A stretch of DNA of 64,000 nucleotides from Arenicola marina (taxonomy: Eukaryota; Annelida; Polychaeta; Arenicolidae), in contig CAXHSH010000379.1 of the NCBI GenBank assembly GCA_964019135.1, forward strand, positions 248,001 to 312,000, in the 5' to 3' direction. Both the position numbers and the translations under genes were made by a program. How positions within the stretch are numbered: the stretch's first letter is position 1; each line of letters begins with the position of its first letter. Below the pieces are notes generated by a model that was not told where the DNA came from, searched no databases, and saw nothing but the letters and a program-made list of their open reading frames with translations. Shown here one piece after another: positions 52,960 to 64,000 of this stretch.

Positions 52960-55128
52960 TGTGATATTTTAGGAATGGGGGGGGGGATCTTTACTTTACT
53001 TTAATGTACTTCTCGTTGTGTTGTTCTAATTACTTCTAAACTTAATTTCGACAACCCCAACTGGGTGTTCGTTCCGAATTCGGTCTTACGTTAACACGTG
53101 GTGGCGAAGGCACTGAGGCGAAACGAAGTGGTTAAAGTTTCAATGATTTATTAAACACCTTAACCCAAATAAAGACAAGTTACAACTCCGTAATCGGTGT
53201 CACTTACCTGGCAGCAATTGGTAGAACTGCTGCCAGCCCCTTGCTCCGCAGGGCGGTTATCCAAGAACTCAAACTATTCCTGCCTAAAAAAGTGCGACCG
53301 TCTCGCTCGCTGCCTCCCCGCTGACTCACCGCCCAGACCCAAGCCAAGCGGTGACATCACCGTTTCGGTTGCTATCGCAACGCTCGCGAGACTACACTCG
53401 GGGCCAAAAGTATGGGCACCCGAATACCACACTCCCCACCCCCCTTCAAAACGTTCGCCCTCGAACGAATATATCGAAATGGGGAAATAAGAAGAAGAAA
53501 AAAAAAATGTAAGGCATAAGCCTAACTATGGTAAACCCAATTAAGACAATATATCGAATGACCTATAAACACAGTAATGACCACATATATTAACAGCCGA
53601 ACACACGGCAGTAATATAGTTCACTGGCAGCTGTGTGATGTTGTGGACGCTGTCTCATAGGCGGCATAGCCAAGCCCGGCAAAGTCCGTATCGCTCCGCG
53701 ACGCAGAGATGTCACTGGGTCACCGAAGTGGCCGACCGCGCAGCGATTCCGTGCTGGCGCCCAGGCCTCGTCCCGAGGCCCTGCGGCACCGACGCCACCA
53801 CATGGTCACGCCCAGCGCGCAGAGGATGCCCCGAAACAGTCACAACCGCCGGCTGGGCCGGTCCTGACACTAGCAAAGTTTAGTGTCGGCTGCCGCAGCA
53901 GCCAGGATGTCCACTGCTGTAGCGACCACAGGTGGCGACGTCGTCATGGACGTCGTCGCCATCCGGGCAGCCAGTGAGCGTCGCAGCTGCAGTAGCAGCC
54001 GCTGCTATCGCGGACGCCGATGCTGCCGCCGTTGTTTTCGCGGACGCCGATGCGGTCGCGGACGCCGATGCTGTCGCGGACGCCGATGCTGTCGCGGACG
54101 GCGAAGTTGTCGCGGACGCCGATGCTGTCGCGGACGCCGAAGCTGTCGCGGACGCCGAAGTTGTCGCGGACGCCGAAGCTGTCGCGGACGCCGAAGTTGT
54201 CGCGGACGCCGATGCTGTCTCGGACGCCGAAGCTGTCGCGGGCGCCGATGCTGCCGCCGATGAAAACCCCGTGTTGTCGCGCACGCCGAAGCTGGCGGCG
54301 ATAACGACGCCGTGTTGTCGCGCACGCCGATGCTGGCGGTGACGCCGCCGATGTCTGCCGCGGTCACCAATGATACCGGTGACGCCCATGATGCCGAGGA
54401 CGCTGCTGATACGGTGGGCGCCCATGCCGCCGCTGACGCCGCGGACACCAATCAAACTGGTGTCGCTGCTGGTGTCCGGGCCTTGAAGGTTCCCGTAAGA
54501 GTCCGGCGGCTGTAGAGATGGCAGAGCGGCTAGAACGGCTCCCGCCCTAACGCAACAGACACTATATAGCGCCCTGCTGGGGCTCCTTGCGGTCCCGTCA
54601 CGGAGTCAACCAGGCACCAAGGCAGCCGTTAGACGAGCGAGGTCATTGAGTCCATCTGTATTCAGATAACTTCACAACAGCAAGTGTATTCGGGTGATCA
54701 TTACTTTCACGCTTTACACATAGGTCATCGTGTTTTACAAATATCAACCCCAAATTACTCAATAGACAGGCTGTAAATTTAATCACTAGCAATTCGACAA
54801 GCAAGGTCACCACTACTACCGCAAGCGGTTCAGTGGGTTCTACTAGACGTAAGCCTCCGACAGTCCGGTGGCAACAACAAGCATGTTGCATTCTTTAAAC
54901 AATAGAATGAACCAGAATTAAAATGTAACGTCCATACTCTGGACATAGAATTTAAACGATATGACATATAGTCAAACATGATACAGAGAAAAAAATTATG
55001 CAATCGCATTAGTAATAATAATGACAGTAATGTAGTCAGTTTGTTGAAGAAAAGTTGGCTACTGAAAAGATCTCGACATATTGAAACATTAACATACAAT
55101 AACTAACGTACCGAGTAACCAGTCAACA
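52960..55128 (-). repeat. 3' LTR
   Basis: On the minus strand it starts TGTTGACTGG (about 55128) and ends AAAATATCACA (52960). The outer start is less certain because a purine-rich stretch (GAGGGGGCGGG) lies about 20 bases upstream. It contains a TATATAG box (54562-54569), the 18-bp minisatellite, a consensus splice donor (CTGCCAG|GTAAGTG, 53201-53214) and AATAAA (53147-53152). So U3 is about 0.6 kb, R about 1.4 kb and U5 under 0.2 kb. Confidence 0.8.
54040..54262. repeat. 18-bp minisatellite in the 3' LTR, about 13 units
   Basis: The unit is GTCGCGGACGCCGATGCT with variants ending GAAGCT, GAAGTT or GATGCG. All six frames stay open because 18 is a multiple of 3, which creates long Ala/Asp/Val-, Arg/Gly- and Ser/Arg-rich false ORFs. 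Confidence 0.9.
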
Positions 55129-55593
55129 TGATGGCTATAATACCGTACCCGCCCCCTCATACCGCCTACCCAGATAACACACCAGCTCACACCGTGGATG
55201 TACTCCAAAGCCAGCCCAATACACCTGCCGGCAGTCAATTGTCTCGGTTACATCCCATACCAGGCCAACACCCTGTGGAGGCACACCGTGGTCGGCGGCT
55301 CGAGAGTACAGCTAAAAAAAAAACGCCCTCTACTTCACAGTTGGGGATTGATGCTGGACGGCGTCACCGAAGTGATCTGCCTGGATCCAGAATGTCACCC
55401 AGTGCTTCAGAAACAGCTGAAAGGAAAAAAAAAAAAAAAAAAAAAAAAAACACCGCTTACACTGCGTGGAACCCATGGCACCAATATCGTGCCCCGCCCA
55501 ACCACCTAACCGAATCCTGTGCCCCACTACACCGCCTGAACCATAAATTCCCAAGACCCTTACAACCCGAGCAACATCCACCGGTGCGACGCC

Positions 55594-58500
55594 CTACATA
55601 TCTAGGCGTTGGGGGGGTCGACGTATCCTCGCCCCACGTCTGAGAGGAGGACCATCCTCACCATCCCCCACTGGGTCAAGACCCGTAGCATTCTCCTCTG
55701 GGGCCACCAGACTATCCATCATGTCACCTCCGGCCACCTCATCACCAGGAGTATCGTCTCCTCTCACCACCTCACCAGTGGTATCATCGTCTCGCACCAC
55801 ATCACGAGGCGTATCCTCTCCTCCCACATCATCACGAGGGGTACCCTCCCCTCTCACATTATCACGAGGGGTACCCTCCCCTCTCACCACATCACGCGCA
55901 GGAGGGGCACCAGCCACGTCAGGAGTGTCACTGCTGGGCCCTGCTCCATTTCCATCCAGCCAGCTGGTCAGTGGCTCATCAGGATCGACCACATACTCCT
56001 TCAGGTGATCGACGTGCTCGATCACTGGCCTCTCAGTCGGCGACCGTTGAACGGTGGCATTGACACCAGAGGGACGAACGATCACCAGGAATGGGCCAGA
56101 CCACCTGACACCACCCTTGACCTTGGCAGTGGCTGTGCAATAACGCCACACCCAGCTACCCACTGGGAAGGACACCGGCGTAGCACGCATATCGTACGCG
56201 GTTTTCTGGCGTGTGGCCGCCTTCCGGCTCTCACGACGAGCTATGCTGTGAGCTATCTCCATGGCATCACATAGCCACTCACAGTACTCTGTGACACACA
56301 TCTGCCTCCTATCACTGGGTGGACCCTCCACCTGCAAGTCTAGTGGGAGCGTGACCTCATGGCCCAGCAGCATACGAAAGGGGGACACCCTAGTGCTGCG
56401 ATGTTCCGTGGCACGGTACGCGCAGAGGGCATATGGAAGATGGTCTTCCCAGTCCTGCGGATGCAGTCTGGCATAGATGAAAACCATGTCCTGGAGAGAC
56501 CTGTTGAAGTTCTCCACAAGGCCCATCTGATTGCGGCCTGTAAGGTGTGGTAAACGTTTTGTCAATCCGCATGATGCGGCAGATCTCCTTGAGAATCTTG
56601 TTGTCAAATTCTCGTCCCCGGTCTGAATGCAGCTGTCTGGGGCAGCCGAAACGGCAAAACACCTCCGTAACCAGCTTGTCAGCCACCGTCTGGGCTTCCT
56701 TGTTAGGAATGGGAAAACCCTCGACCCACTTTGTGAAGTAGTCCTCGACTACCAGCACATACTTGTTCCCACTTGCCGTGTCGGGCATAGGTCCTATCAG
56801 GTCCATAGCCAACCGTTCCCACGGTACACCAACAGGCATCTGTGTGAGAGGTGCTTTGTGAGGAACTGACGCTGGTTTCCGTTGACCACAGTCACGACAC
56901 AAGGTCAGCCAGCGGCTCACATCAGCCGACATGCGTGGCCAATAATAGCGCCTCTTCAGGGAAGCAAGTGACTTGCTGTGGCCCATGTGACCACCGATCC
57001 TATCGCAATGCACAGACAGAAATAACCTCCTCCGCATGGGCGGTGGGACTACCAGCTGCGTGATAGCCTGTGTGTCACAGCTCGCCTTCTTTTCACGGTA
57101 CAGAATGTCATTCCGCACCCGCAGGCGATCCCATTGCTGCCAGAGACACTTGGTCGTGTAACTCTGATCTCTCACCTGAGCGAATGGTGGCCTGTGTGTA
57201 CGGCTTTTCTTGCACTCCAGCATACAGGCCACACCCTCGTCTTCGCTCTGCCAGCGGCGAATGTCATCCAGAGTCACACCCGGGGCCCACTGTAGCATAG
57301 CTACTTCTGCCTCCAGGCCTCTATCACTCGCCTCTCCACTAGCAATTGGCAGTTGGGAATCGAACCTGTCACCTTCTGCAACGATCTCCATCACTGCAGA
57401 TTCAGCACCGCAACCTATCAGAGGTCGGTCATCTTCCACCCTCTGTAGCGGTGACAGCTCAGAGGTGTCGCGTGAGGCGTCAGCTGCCAGACTCGCGTTA
57501 GCTACCCTCCTTGGTAAGCAGTCGACACACTCTGCACGCTTACAGGGTCTGGTCACCTTGCGCGACAACGCATCTGCATGGCCTATGGACGCACCGGGAC
57601 GGTGAACAATGGTGAAGTCATACGTCCCCAGGGTGGTTAGCCAACGGGCCACCATACCTTCCGCGTCCTTGAAGTGCAAGAGCCAAGTCAGTGAGGCGTG
57701 GTCAGTTACGACAGTGAATGGTCGACCCCACAGGTAGTGTTTGAACTGTTTGATGAAGGTCACCACAGCCAACAACTCCCGGTGTGTTGTACAATAGCGG
57801 CTCTGCGCACGACTGAACGTTTTCGACGCATAGGCTATCACCTTCTCCCCATCAGGTTGCTGCTGGGCAACGACGCATCCCATGGCATCATTGCTGGCAT
57901 CCGTGTAAAGGATGAAGGGATCCTCCCTAGTGGGGTAGGCCAGAATTGGCGACTCGCACAAAGCCTGCTGCAGAGCCCTAAAGGCTTCCTCCTTACGGTC
58001 CGACCATTCGAACGGAGCCTTCTTCCTTGTCATAGCTGTCAGGGGATTTGCCACCCTCGCAAAGCCGGGAATGAAACGCCTGTAATAAGACGCCAGCCCA
58101 AGGAAGCTCCGTACCTCTTTTACCGTGGTCGGTCGTGGCCAGTCCCGCACAGCGGAGACTTTAGCCGGGTCTGTCGAAATACCTGCCCGGGACACAATAT
58201 GCCCCAGGTAGGGCACCTCAGTCTGAAACAGATTGCATTTCTTGGCCTTCATCTTCAGGCCAGCCTCTCTGAAGCGTTCCCACACAGTGGTCAGCCGATC
58301 TAGGGTCTCCTCAAAGGACTTGCCATATACGATGACGTCATCGAGGTATACCAGACAGCTCCGCCAGCACAGGCCTCTCAGTACCAATTCCATCAGCCTT
58401 TCAAAAAGCGCTGGGCTATTACACAAGCCGAAAGGCATCACCTTCCACTGGAAGAGGCCCTGTCTGGTTATGAAGGCTGTCTTCTCTTTGTCACGCTCAT

Positions 58501-59833
58501 CCATGGCCACCTGCCAATACCCGGAGGCCAGATCCAGGGTGCAAAACCACTCGGAGCCAGCCAGTGCATCTAGAGTGTCGGTGATCAATGGTAACGGATA
58601 TGCATCTTTTCGCGTCACATCATTGAGTTTACGGTAATCAACGCAAAAGCGTGTACTTCCGTCCTTTTTCTTCACAAGAACCACCGGACTGCTCCAGGAA
58701 CTGGTGCTCGGCTCAATGACACCCTTATCAAGCATGGACTGGATCTCTCTGGCCTCGACCTCCTGCTGAGCCACAGGAAGGTGACGAGCGCGCTGACGTA
58801 TCGGGTAAGCCTGACCCGTATCAATACGGTGCTTAACCAGATCGGTAGTCCCCCATGTGTCGTTTGTCTCCGAGAAGATGTCTGAATACTCCCGGAGCAG
58901 TGACCGAACCCGGTTTTGCTGACCTACTGTCAACTCTGGAGACACCTCGGTTGCTAACTTCTCCAATGCAGGAGGCAAGTCTGCAGCATCAGATGCTGTC
59001 ACCTGACGCGTGTCAATCACACCTTCCCCAGTGGCATCTGACTCAACCTGGGGCACCTCGATTACTTCACCGCTGGGCAGTGCTTGCAAGGTCCCCACTA
59101 TGCCACCCTTGCGCAGGAAGATTGTCTCATCTGTGGGATTCATGAGCACCACAGGCACATGCCTAGTACCGCAGCCTACAAGGGATGCACCTGCCACTAC
59201 TTGGGTTGCAGACATTAACCGCCCGCTAGGGGTCAACAAGGCGTCGCTACCCTTGGCATACTGCAACTTATTTTCTGCAATCCCTGTGACCACGACCTCA
59301 GTGGAAGGTGGGATGGCTAGTGACTTCTCTAGTCGGACACGAGCCACCTGGTCCTGCTTGCCCTCCTGCGACAAGGCGAAGGTAAACTTACCTATCCTCA
59401 GGATTCCTTCCCGCATCGACATTTCGCAGTCCTGATCATGCAGGAAATCCAGGCCCAGTATCCCACCACGATCAGGCAAGTCAGCCACCACTACTTCTTG
59501 TGCCAGTCTCATCCCATTGAGGGAAAATTCGAGGGTAGTCTCTCCCAAGCTCTTCATTAAACCCCCAGCCGCAGTGCGAAGCTGTGTTTTCAGAGGTTTA
59601 AGGGGAGGTCTCATGTCCACCTGTATAGACATGTAAGTTTGGTTGTCTAGTAGCGACACAGCTGCACCCGTGTCAAGCAGCATAGGGCAACTCATCCCAT
59701 ACAACCTGGTATGCAGGACCCAACCTGCTACCGGTCTAACCCGGAGCACCCGAGGTCCCCCACCCTCGCTACGTGGCCTCCTGGCCCTGTCCTGCCCTTT
59801 GTCGCTACTACCCGGATTATCGTCACTTGTCAC
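55594..59833 (-). pseudogene. Pol polyprotein of the gypsy element
   Basis: Protease (LLDTGAAVSLLD), reverse transcriptase (FCVDYRKLNDVT; CLVYLDDVIVYG), RNase H (LYTDASNDAMGCVV), H2C2 zinc motif (H...H...CRDCGQRKP) and integrase core (MDLIGPMPD; LHSDRGREFDNK) are in one frame to 56390. The integrase end with a GPY-like RWSGPFLVIV module and an acidic Asp/Thr-rich tail reads on to 55594. No chromodomain seen. It follows gag by about 36 bases in another frame, as is usual for read-through or frameshift expression in the family. It looks almost whole. Confidence 0.9.
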
Positions 59834-59868
59834 TGGGCTAGCTTTCCCCGGGGTGACACTAGCCCTAG

Positions 59869-61812
59869 TTAGTTTGGGGACCCAGGAGCCTGCTGTCTCG
59901 GCTGCTCCGACCGAGCGTTGTCAGTCTCACGGGGCGAGTAGTCTCCAGGTCTGCTCTCCATCTTAACCCGACACCCCAACCGGTAATGTCCAGTCTGGCC
60001 ACAGCGGAAACAGCGATTCTCTCGCCGAAGCCGTTCACGCTCCCTGTCCCTGTCTGAGTCCCTGTCTCTGTCCCGCCTGTCCGTATAACGGTCAGGGGAG
60101 TATCGGCGTCTCCCAGAGGGGTAGTTCCGCTTGTCAGAAAAATGGGAGTGTGGAGACCTGGTCTGTCTGCTGGTGTGGCTGTCCCTGCTGCTTGGCCGTC
60201 GGTCAGCGTAATGGGTGTCACGGGTCCTGACATCACGGTAACTGTCGTCCCGACGTGGCTGTCTCGAGTCTACCTGACCATCGATTGATCCACCATGACT
60301 GACTCTCTTTCCCCTACCCTGGGACCTCATGACCTCACTGAGGCGTGAAATCAGCCCCTCCACCTCATGTTCGGTCCCATCAGAGTCTTCATTATCCGGC
60401 TGTGACTCGTCAGTTGCAGCAGACGCCCGGTAGATAGGGGCCGGCGCTGGTTTACTAACCCGCCCAAGTGGGGAAGCGAACTGATCGCTTCGGTCGGCCA
60501 GGTCTACCAGACGCTCTATGGGGACATCACCCTCCATGAACAACAGCCTGCGGGTGAAGTCGTCTGCTATCCCACCTACAAACTGTTCTCTGACCATCGC
60601 TTGGCGACTGTACTCATCAGAGTGGGGATAGGCTTGTTTCGCCAAGATCTGGAGTTCGTTGGCAAACAACCGATGCGGTTCTGTCTTGCCCTTCTTCCGT
60701 TGTCGGAATATTCGGACCGCAACATCACCAATGCACGGCTTGTACTGCCACAGCAGTGCAGAACGCAAGGACCAGTAATCATCATTGCCTTGGCGGACAA
60801 CCAGTCTGTAGGCCTCGCCTTGCAAACACAATTTCAGGTTTAGACCCCGCTGACCTGCTGTCCAGCAACACAGATTGGCTATTGTGTCGAACCGGCTTAA
60901 GAAGTCCTGCACCGTGCTGCTGTCAGTCGAACCGGAAAATGTCGGCACTTTGGGGCACCTCTCCAGCCCAGCCTGCCACAAGACCTGTTTCAGATCTGCC
61001 GGACTTAAGGGGTTCACAGGCAAGCACTCCCCACCTGGCACTGGATGCCCTCTCGGTCCATGAACAACCCCACCAGGCTCGGGGAATACACCTCGCACTC
61101 CTTGGTAATCAGCCGGGCTGACACCTATATAGCCACCAGGGGAAATGTCCGCTGCTTCACAGCTGCCAGGCCCTGGCTGCCAGTGGCCCCTGTCAGCTGG
61201 GTTGGGTGCAGACTCAGCTAAGCGAGAGTGATGCAGTTGCCCCTGATGGGGGTTGCCAGCGAACGGCACAGCGCTTGGGGGCCCATAACCCACCCCCTCT
61301 GGCCTGTAACCATCCCATCTAACGCTTTGAGTTTGATTGCTGACACCCTGAGGTGTTGTCACATCACCAGTAACATTGGGAAAACCCGGGGTAGCCTGCT
61401 CACCGAACACGGTGTCATGGGCGCGGCCATCTTGCATTCCCCTTATGACACCAACCCGCTGAGAATCCCGCGCGAACTCGCTTTTGGCGGGACGCGCACT
61501 CCTGAGCCAATCAGGGGCCGGCATGTCGGTCACGTGATCGCCCGGCCGATTTGGGGAAGAAGGCCGAGCCGCCATCTTAGAATTGTGCAACAAAATTTGA
61601 GGCGCACCCCTGGCTGAACTGTCCTTGCCTACCTGAGCCTCGACAGGTCCCAAATCATATTCCTCGCGCTTCTCTGACTGAATCCCCACATGGTCACGTA
61701 TCCCACGGCCTAAATTTCCAACCCTCTCTCCGTGAACGGGGAAGTCTGTATCGTCCTCACTCAACCAACTTTCTAACCTAGCCATGAAGCCTAACCCACG
61801 GCGTTCCGCCAT
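59869..61812 (-). CDS. Gag polyprotein of the gypsy element
   Basis: 647 codons, open; the frame starts just inside the primer-binding region. A long disordered Gly/Pro-rich N-terminal part leads to a capsid-like helical region (FLSRFDTIANLCCWT; QYKPCIGDVAVRIFRQRKKG, about 60.95-60.6 kb). An Arg/Asp/Ser-rich stretch follows, then one zinc knuckle CFRCGQTGHYRLGC near 60000. Gag forms the particle shell and binds the RNA. Confidence 0.85.
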   Translation of the reverse strand: MAERRGLGFMARLESWLSEDDTDFPVHGERVGNLGRGIRDHVGIQSEKREEYDLGPVEAQVGKDSSARGAPQILLHNSKMAARPSSPNRPGDHVTDMPAPDWLRSARPAKSEFARDSQRVGVIRGMQDGRAHDTVFGEQATPGFPNVTGDVTTPQGVSNQTQSVRWDGYRPEGVGYGPPSAVPFAGNPHQGQLHHSRLAESAPNPADRGHWQPGPGSCEAADISPGGYIGVSPADYQGVRGVFPEPGGVVHGPRGHPVPGGECLPVNPLSPADLKQVLWQAGLERCPKVPTFSGSTDSSTVQDFLSRFDTIANLCCWTAGQRGLNLKLCLQGEAYRLVVRQGNDDYWSLRSALLWQYKPCIGDVAVRIFRQRKKGKTEPHRLFANELQILAKQAYPHSDEYSRQAMVREQFVGGIADDFTRRLLFMEGDVPIERLVDLADRSDQFASPLGRVSKPAPAPIYRASAATDESQPDNEDSDGTEHEVEGLISRLSEVMRSQGRGKRVSHGGSIDGQVDSRQPRRDDSYRDVRTRDTHYADRRPSSRDSHTSRQTRSPHSHFSDKRNYPSGRRRYSPDRYTDRRDRDRDSDRDRERERLRRENRCFRCGQTGHYRLGCRVKMESRPGDYSPRETDNARSEQPRQQAPGSPN

Positions 61813-61844
61813 GTTGCCACCTGTTGCTCAACCACGTGAAAAGA

Positions 61845-61863
61845 CCGCTGGTTCACGGCACCA
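61845..61863 (-). promoter_or_regulatory. Primer-binding site
   Basis: Two bases after the LTR end the minus strand reads TGGTGCCGTGAACCAGCGG, complementary to a tRNA 3' end that finishes CACCA. This is the standard position for priming of minus-strand cDNA. The tRNA species is not identified. Confidence 0.7.
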
Positions 61864-61865
61864 AG

Positions 61866-64000
61866 TGTGATATTTTAGGAATGGGGGGGGGGGTGTCTTT
61901 ACTTTGATGTACTTCTCGTTGTGTTATTCTAATTGGATCTAAACTTAATTTCGACAACCCCAACTGGGTGTTCGTTCCGAATTCGGTCTTACGTTAACAC
62001 GTGGTGGCGAAGGCACTGAGGCGAAACGAAGTGGTTAAAGTTTCAATGATTTATTAAAACACCCTTAAACCCAAATAAAACACAAGTTACAACTCCGTAG
62101 TCGGTGTCACTTACCTGGCAGCAATTGGTAGAACTGCTGCCAGCCCCTTGCTCCGCAGGGCGGTTATCCAGGAACTCAAAACTATTTCTACCTAAAAAAG
62201 TGCGACCGTCTCGCTCGCTGCCTCCCCGCTGACTCACCGCCCAGTCCCAAGCCAAGCGGTGACATCACCGTTTCGGTTGCTATCGCGACGCTCGCGAGAC
62301 TACACTCGGGGCCAAAAGCATGGGCACCCGAATACCACACTCCCCCCCCCCTTCAAAACGTTCGCCCTCGAACGAATATATCCAAATGGGGAAATAATCA
62401 AAAAAAAAAAAAAAAAAAAAATGTAAGGCATAAGCCTAACTATGGTAAACCCAATTTAGACAATATATCGAATGACCTATAAACACAGTAATGACCACAT
62501 ATATTAACAGCCGAACACACGGTAGTAATAGAGTTCAATGGCAGCTGTGTGATGTTGTGGACGCTGTCTCATAGGCGGCATAGCCAAGCCCGGCAAAGTC
62601 CGTATCGCTCCGCGACGCAGAGATGTCACTGGGTCACCGAAGTGGCCGACCGCGCAGCGATTCTGTGCTGGCGCCCAGGCCACGTCCCGAGGCCCTGCGG
62701 CACCGACGCCACCACATGGTCACGCCCAGCGCGCAGAGGATGCCCCGAAACAGTCACAACCGCCGGCTGGGCCGGTCCTGACGCTAGCAAAGTTTAGTGT
62801 CGGCTGCCGCAGCAGCCAGGATGTCCACTGCTGTAGCGACCACAGGTGGCGACGTCGTCATGGACGTCGTCGCCATCCGGGCAGCCAGTGAGCGTCGCAG
62901 CTGCAGTAACAGGCGCTGCTATCGCGGACGCCGATGCTGCCGCCGTTGTTGTCGCGGACGCCGATGCGGTCGCGGACGCCGATGCTGTCGCGGACGCCGA
63001 TGCGGTCGCGGACGCCGATGCTGTCGCGGACGCCGATGCTGTCGCAGACGCCGAAGCTGTCGCGGACGCCGATGCTGTCGCGGACGCCGAAGCAGTCGCG
63101 GACGCCGAAGTTGTCGCGGACGCCGATGTTGTCGCGGACGCCGATGCTGTCTCGGACGCCGAAGCTGGCGCGGGCGCCGAAGTTGTCGCGGACGCCGATG
63201 TTGTCGCGGACGCCGATGCTGTCTCGGACGCCGAAGCTGTCGCGGGCGCCGATGCTGCCGCCGATGACGACGCCGTGTTGTCGCGCACGCCGATGCTGGC
63301 GGTCACGCCGCCGATGTGTGCCGCGGTCACCAATGATACCGGTGACGCCCATGATGCCGAGGACGCTGCTGATACGGTGGGCGCCCATGCCGCCGCGGAC
63401 GCCGATGATGACGCCGCGGACACCAATCAAACTGGTGACGCTGCTGGCGTCCGGGCCTTGAAGGTTCCCGTAAGAGTCCGGCGGCTGTAGAGATGGCAGA
63501 GCGGCTAGAACGGCTCCCGCCCTAACGTAACAGGCACTATATAGCGCCCTGCTGGGGCTCCTTGCGGTCCCGTCACGGAGTCAACCAGGCACCAAGGCAG
63601 CCGTTAGACGAGCGAGGTCATTGAGTCCATCTGTATTCAGACAACTTCACAACAGCAAGTGTAGTCGGGTGATCATTACTTTCACGCTTTACACATAGGT
63701 CATCGTGTTTTACAAATATCAACCCCAAATTACTCAATAAACAGGCTGTAAATTTAATCACTAGCAATTCGACAAGCAAGGTCACCACTACTACCGCAAG
63801 CGGTTCAGTGGGTTCTACTAGACGTAAGCCTCCGACAGTCCGGTGGCAACAACAAGCATGTTGCGTTGTTTTAAACAATAGACTGAACCAGAATGAAAAT
63901 GTAACATCCATACTCTGGACATAGAATTTAAACGATATGACATATAGTCAAACATGATACAGAGAAAAAAAAAAATGTATGCAATCGCATTAGTAATAAT
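61866..64000 (-). repeat. 5' LTR (partial, cut by window edge)
   Basis: Matches 52960-55018 over its whole visible length. It ends ...ATATCACA at 61866. The TATATAG box is at about 63537-63544 and the AATAAA and splice-donor sites are preserved. Confidence 0.9.
62935..63262. repeat. 18-bp minisatellite in the 5' LTR, about 17-18 units
   Basis: Same unit as in the 3' LTR but four to five units longer, so array length changed after insertion or was never equalised by reverse transcription. Confidence 0.9.

Larger units (their letters stand above)
52960..64000 (-). mobile_element. Nearly whole Ty3/gypsy retrotransposon
   Basis: A minus-strand element of at least 11 kb that runs off the right edge. 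In element order: 5' LTR (61866 to beyond 64000), primer-binding site (61847-61863), gag (61812-59869), pol with protease, reverse transcriptase, RNase H and integrase (59833-55594), 3' LTR (52960-about 55128). The two LTRs align with few substitutions by eye apart from minisatellite length, so the insertion looks young. It looks nearly whole, with about one break in pol. No envelope gene seen. The flanking target duplication cannot be tested because one end is outside the window. Confidence 0.9.

Noticed and set aside
54040-54262. CRISPR-like array
   Set aside because: Contiguous 18-bp tandem units without unique spacers, in a eukaryotic LTR.
53883-54455. Long open frames on both strands rich in Arg/Gly/Cys, Ala/Asp/Val or Ser/Arg
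   Set aside because: All come from the 18-bp minisatellite in the LTR, which leaves every frame open. The same happens at 62797-63490.
55424-55450. Poly-A run as a retrogene tail
   Set aside because: It lies inside the gypsy element between pol and the 3' LTR, with no insert boundary visible.
57070-59966. Several plus-strand ORFs of 76-201 codons
   Set aside because: Antisense to the gypsy pol, which carries all domain motifs on the minus strand.

Overview
The window looks like invertebrate animal nuclear DNA, most likely from a marine invertebrate such as a mollusc; that placement is a weak inference from the mix of repeats. Introns, a tRNA-derived SINE, several LINEs, Ty3/gypsy elements and a Polinton-like element carrying DNA polymerase B point to a metazoan. 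There is no sign of bacterial organisation. I found no gene I can name confidently as a conserved single-copy host gene. The window is a mosaic of mobile elements, most of them decayed, with a few multi-exon genes of unclear role.

Layout, left to right. 0-3.5 kb: non-coding DNA with a 68-bp hairpin repeat (one copy with a clean 12-bp target duplication), a 39-bp tandem array and a tRNA-derived SINE. 3.5-5.6 kb (-): 5'-truncated LINE with RNase H, ending flush against a HIRAN-domain gene (+, 5.6-6.4 kb). 7.0-10.4 kb: a spliced + strand gene of unknown function, interleaved on the - strand with a small gene encoding a PHD-like finger and a Pro/Thr-rich repeat. 11.3-14.6 kb (-): Ty3/gypsy pol fossil. 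16.1-18.3 kb (+): decayed P-element/THAP9-like transposase behind a TATA-less promoter-like segment. 20.4-23.1 kb (-): decayed RNase H-fold-like transposase with a coiled coil, C-terminally cut by a tandem array. 25.0-29.5 kb (-): almost complete two-ORF LINE. 31.0-32.4 kb (+): N-terminal half of a RecQ-like helicase in two exons. 32.6-33.8 kb (-): ORF1-only LINE-like element. 33.8-37.8 kb (+): Ty3/gypsy fossil with an extra C2H2 zinc-finger ORF and a 1.1-kb 3' LTR. 37.8-40.5 kb: non-autonomous DNA element with terminal inverted repeats.

41.5-51.8 kb is a Polinton-like fossil bounded by inverted repeats: a twin-PC4-domain protein (-), type-B DNA polymerase (+), a small PC4-like protein (-), a small ORF (+), an A32-type packaging ATPase (+) and an adenovirus-type protease (+) whose 3' end lies inside the terminal repeat. 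It carries a 348-bp MITE. I see no capsid or integrase gene. Next come palindromic tandem repeats and a 154-bp exon-like duplication. From 52.96 kb to past the window end lies a nearly whole, young-looking Ty3/gypsy element (-), with gag, pol and about 2.2-kb LTRs that contain an 18-bp minisatellite.

The most interesting points are the PC4-type ssDNA-binding proteins in the Polinton-like element, protease coding sequence inside its terminal repeat, the interleaved antisense gene pair at 7-10.5 kb, and the ORF1-only LINE.
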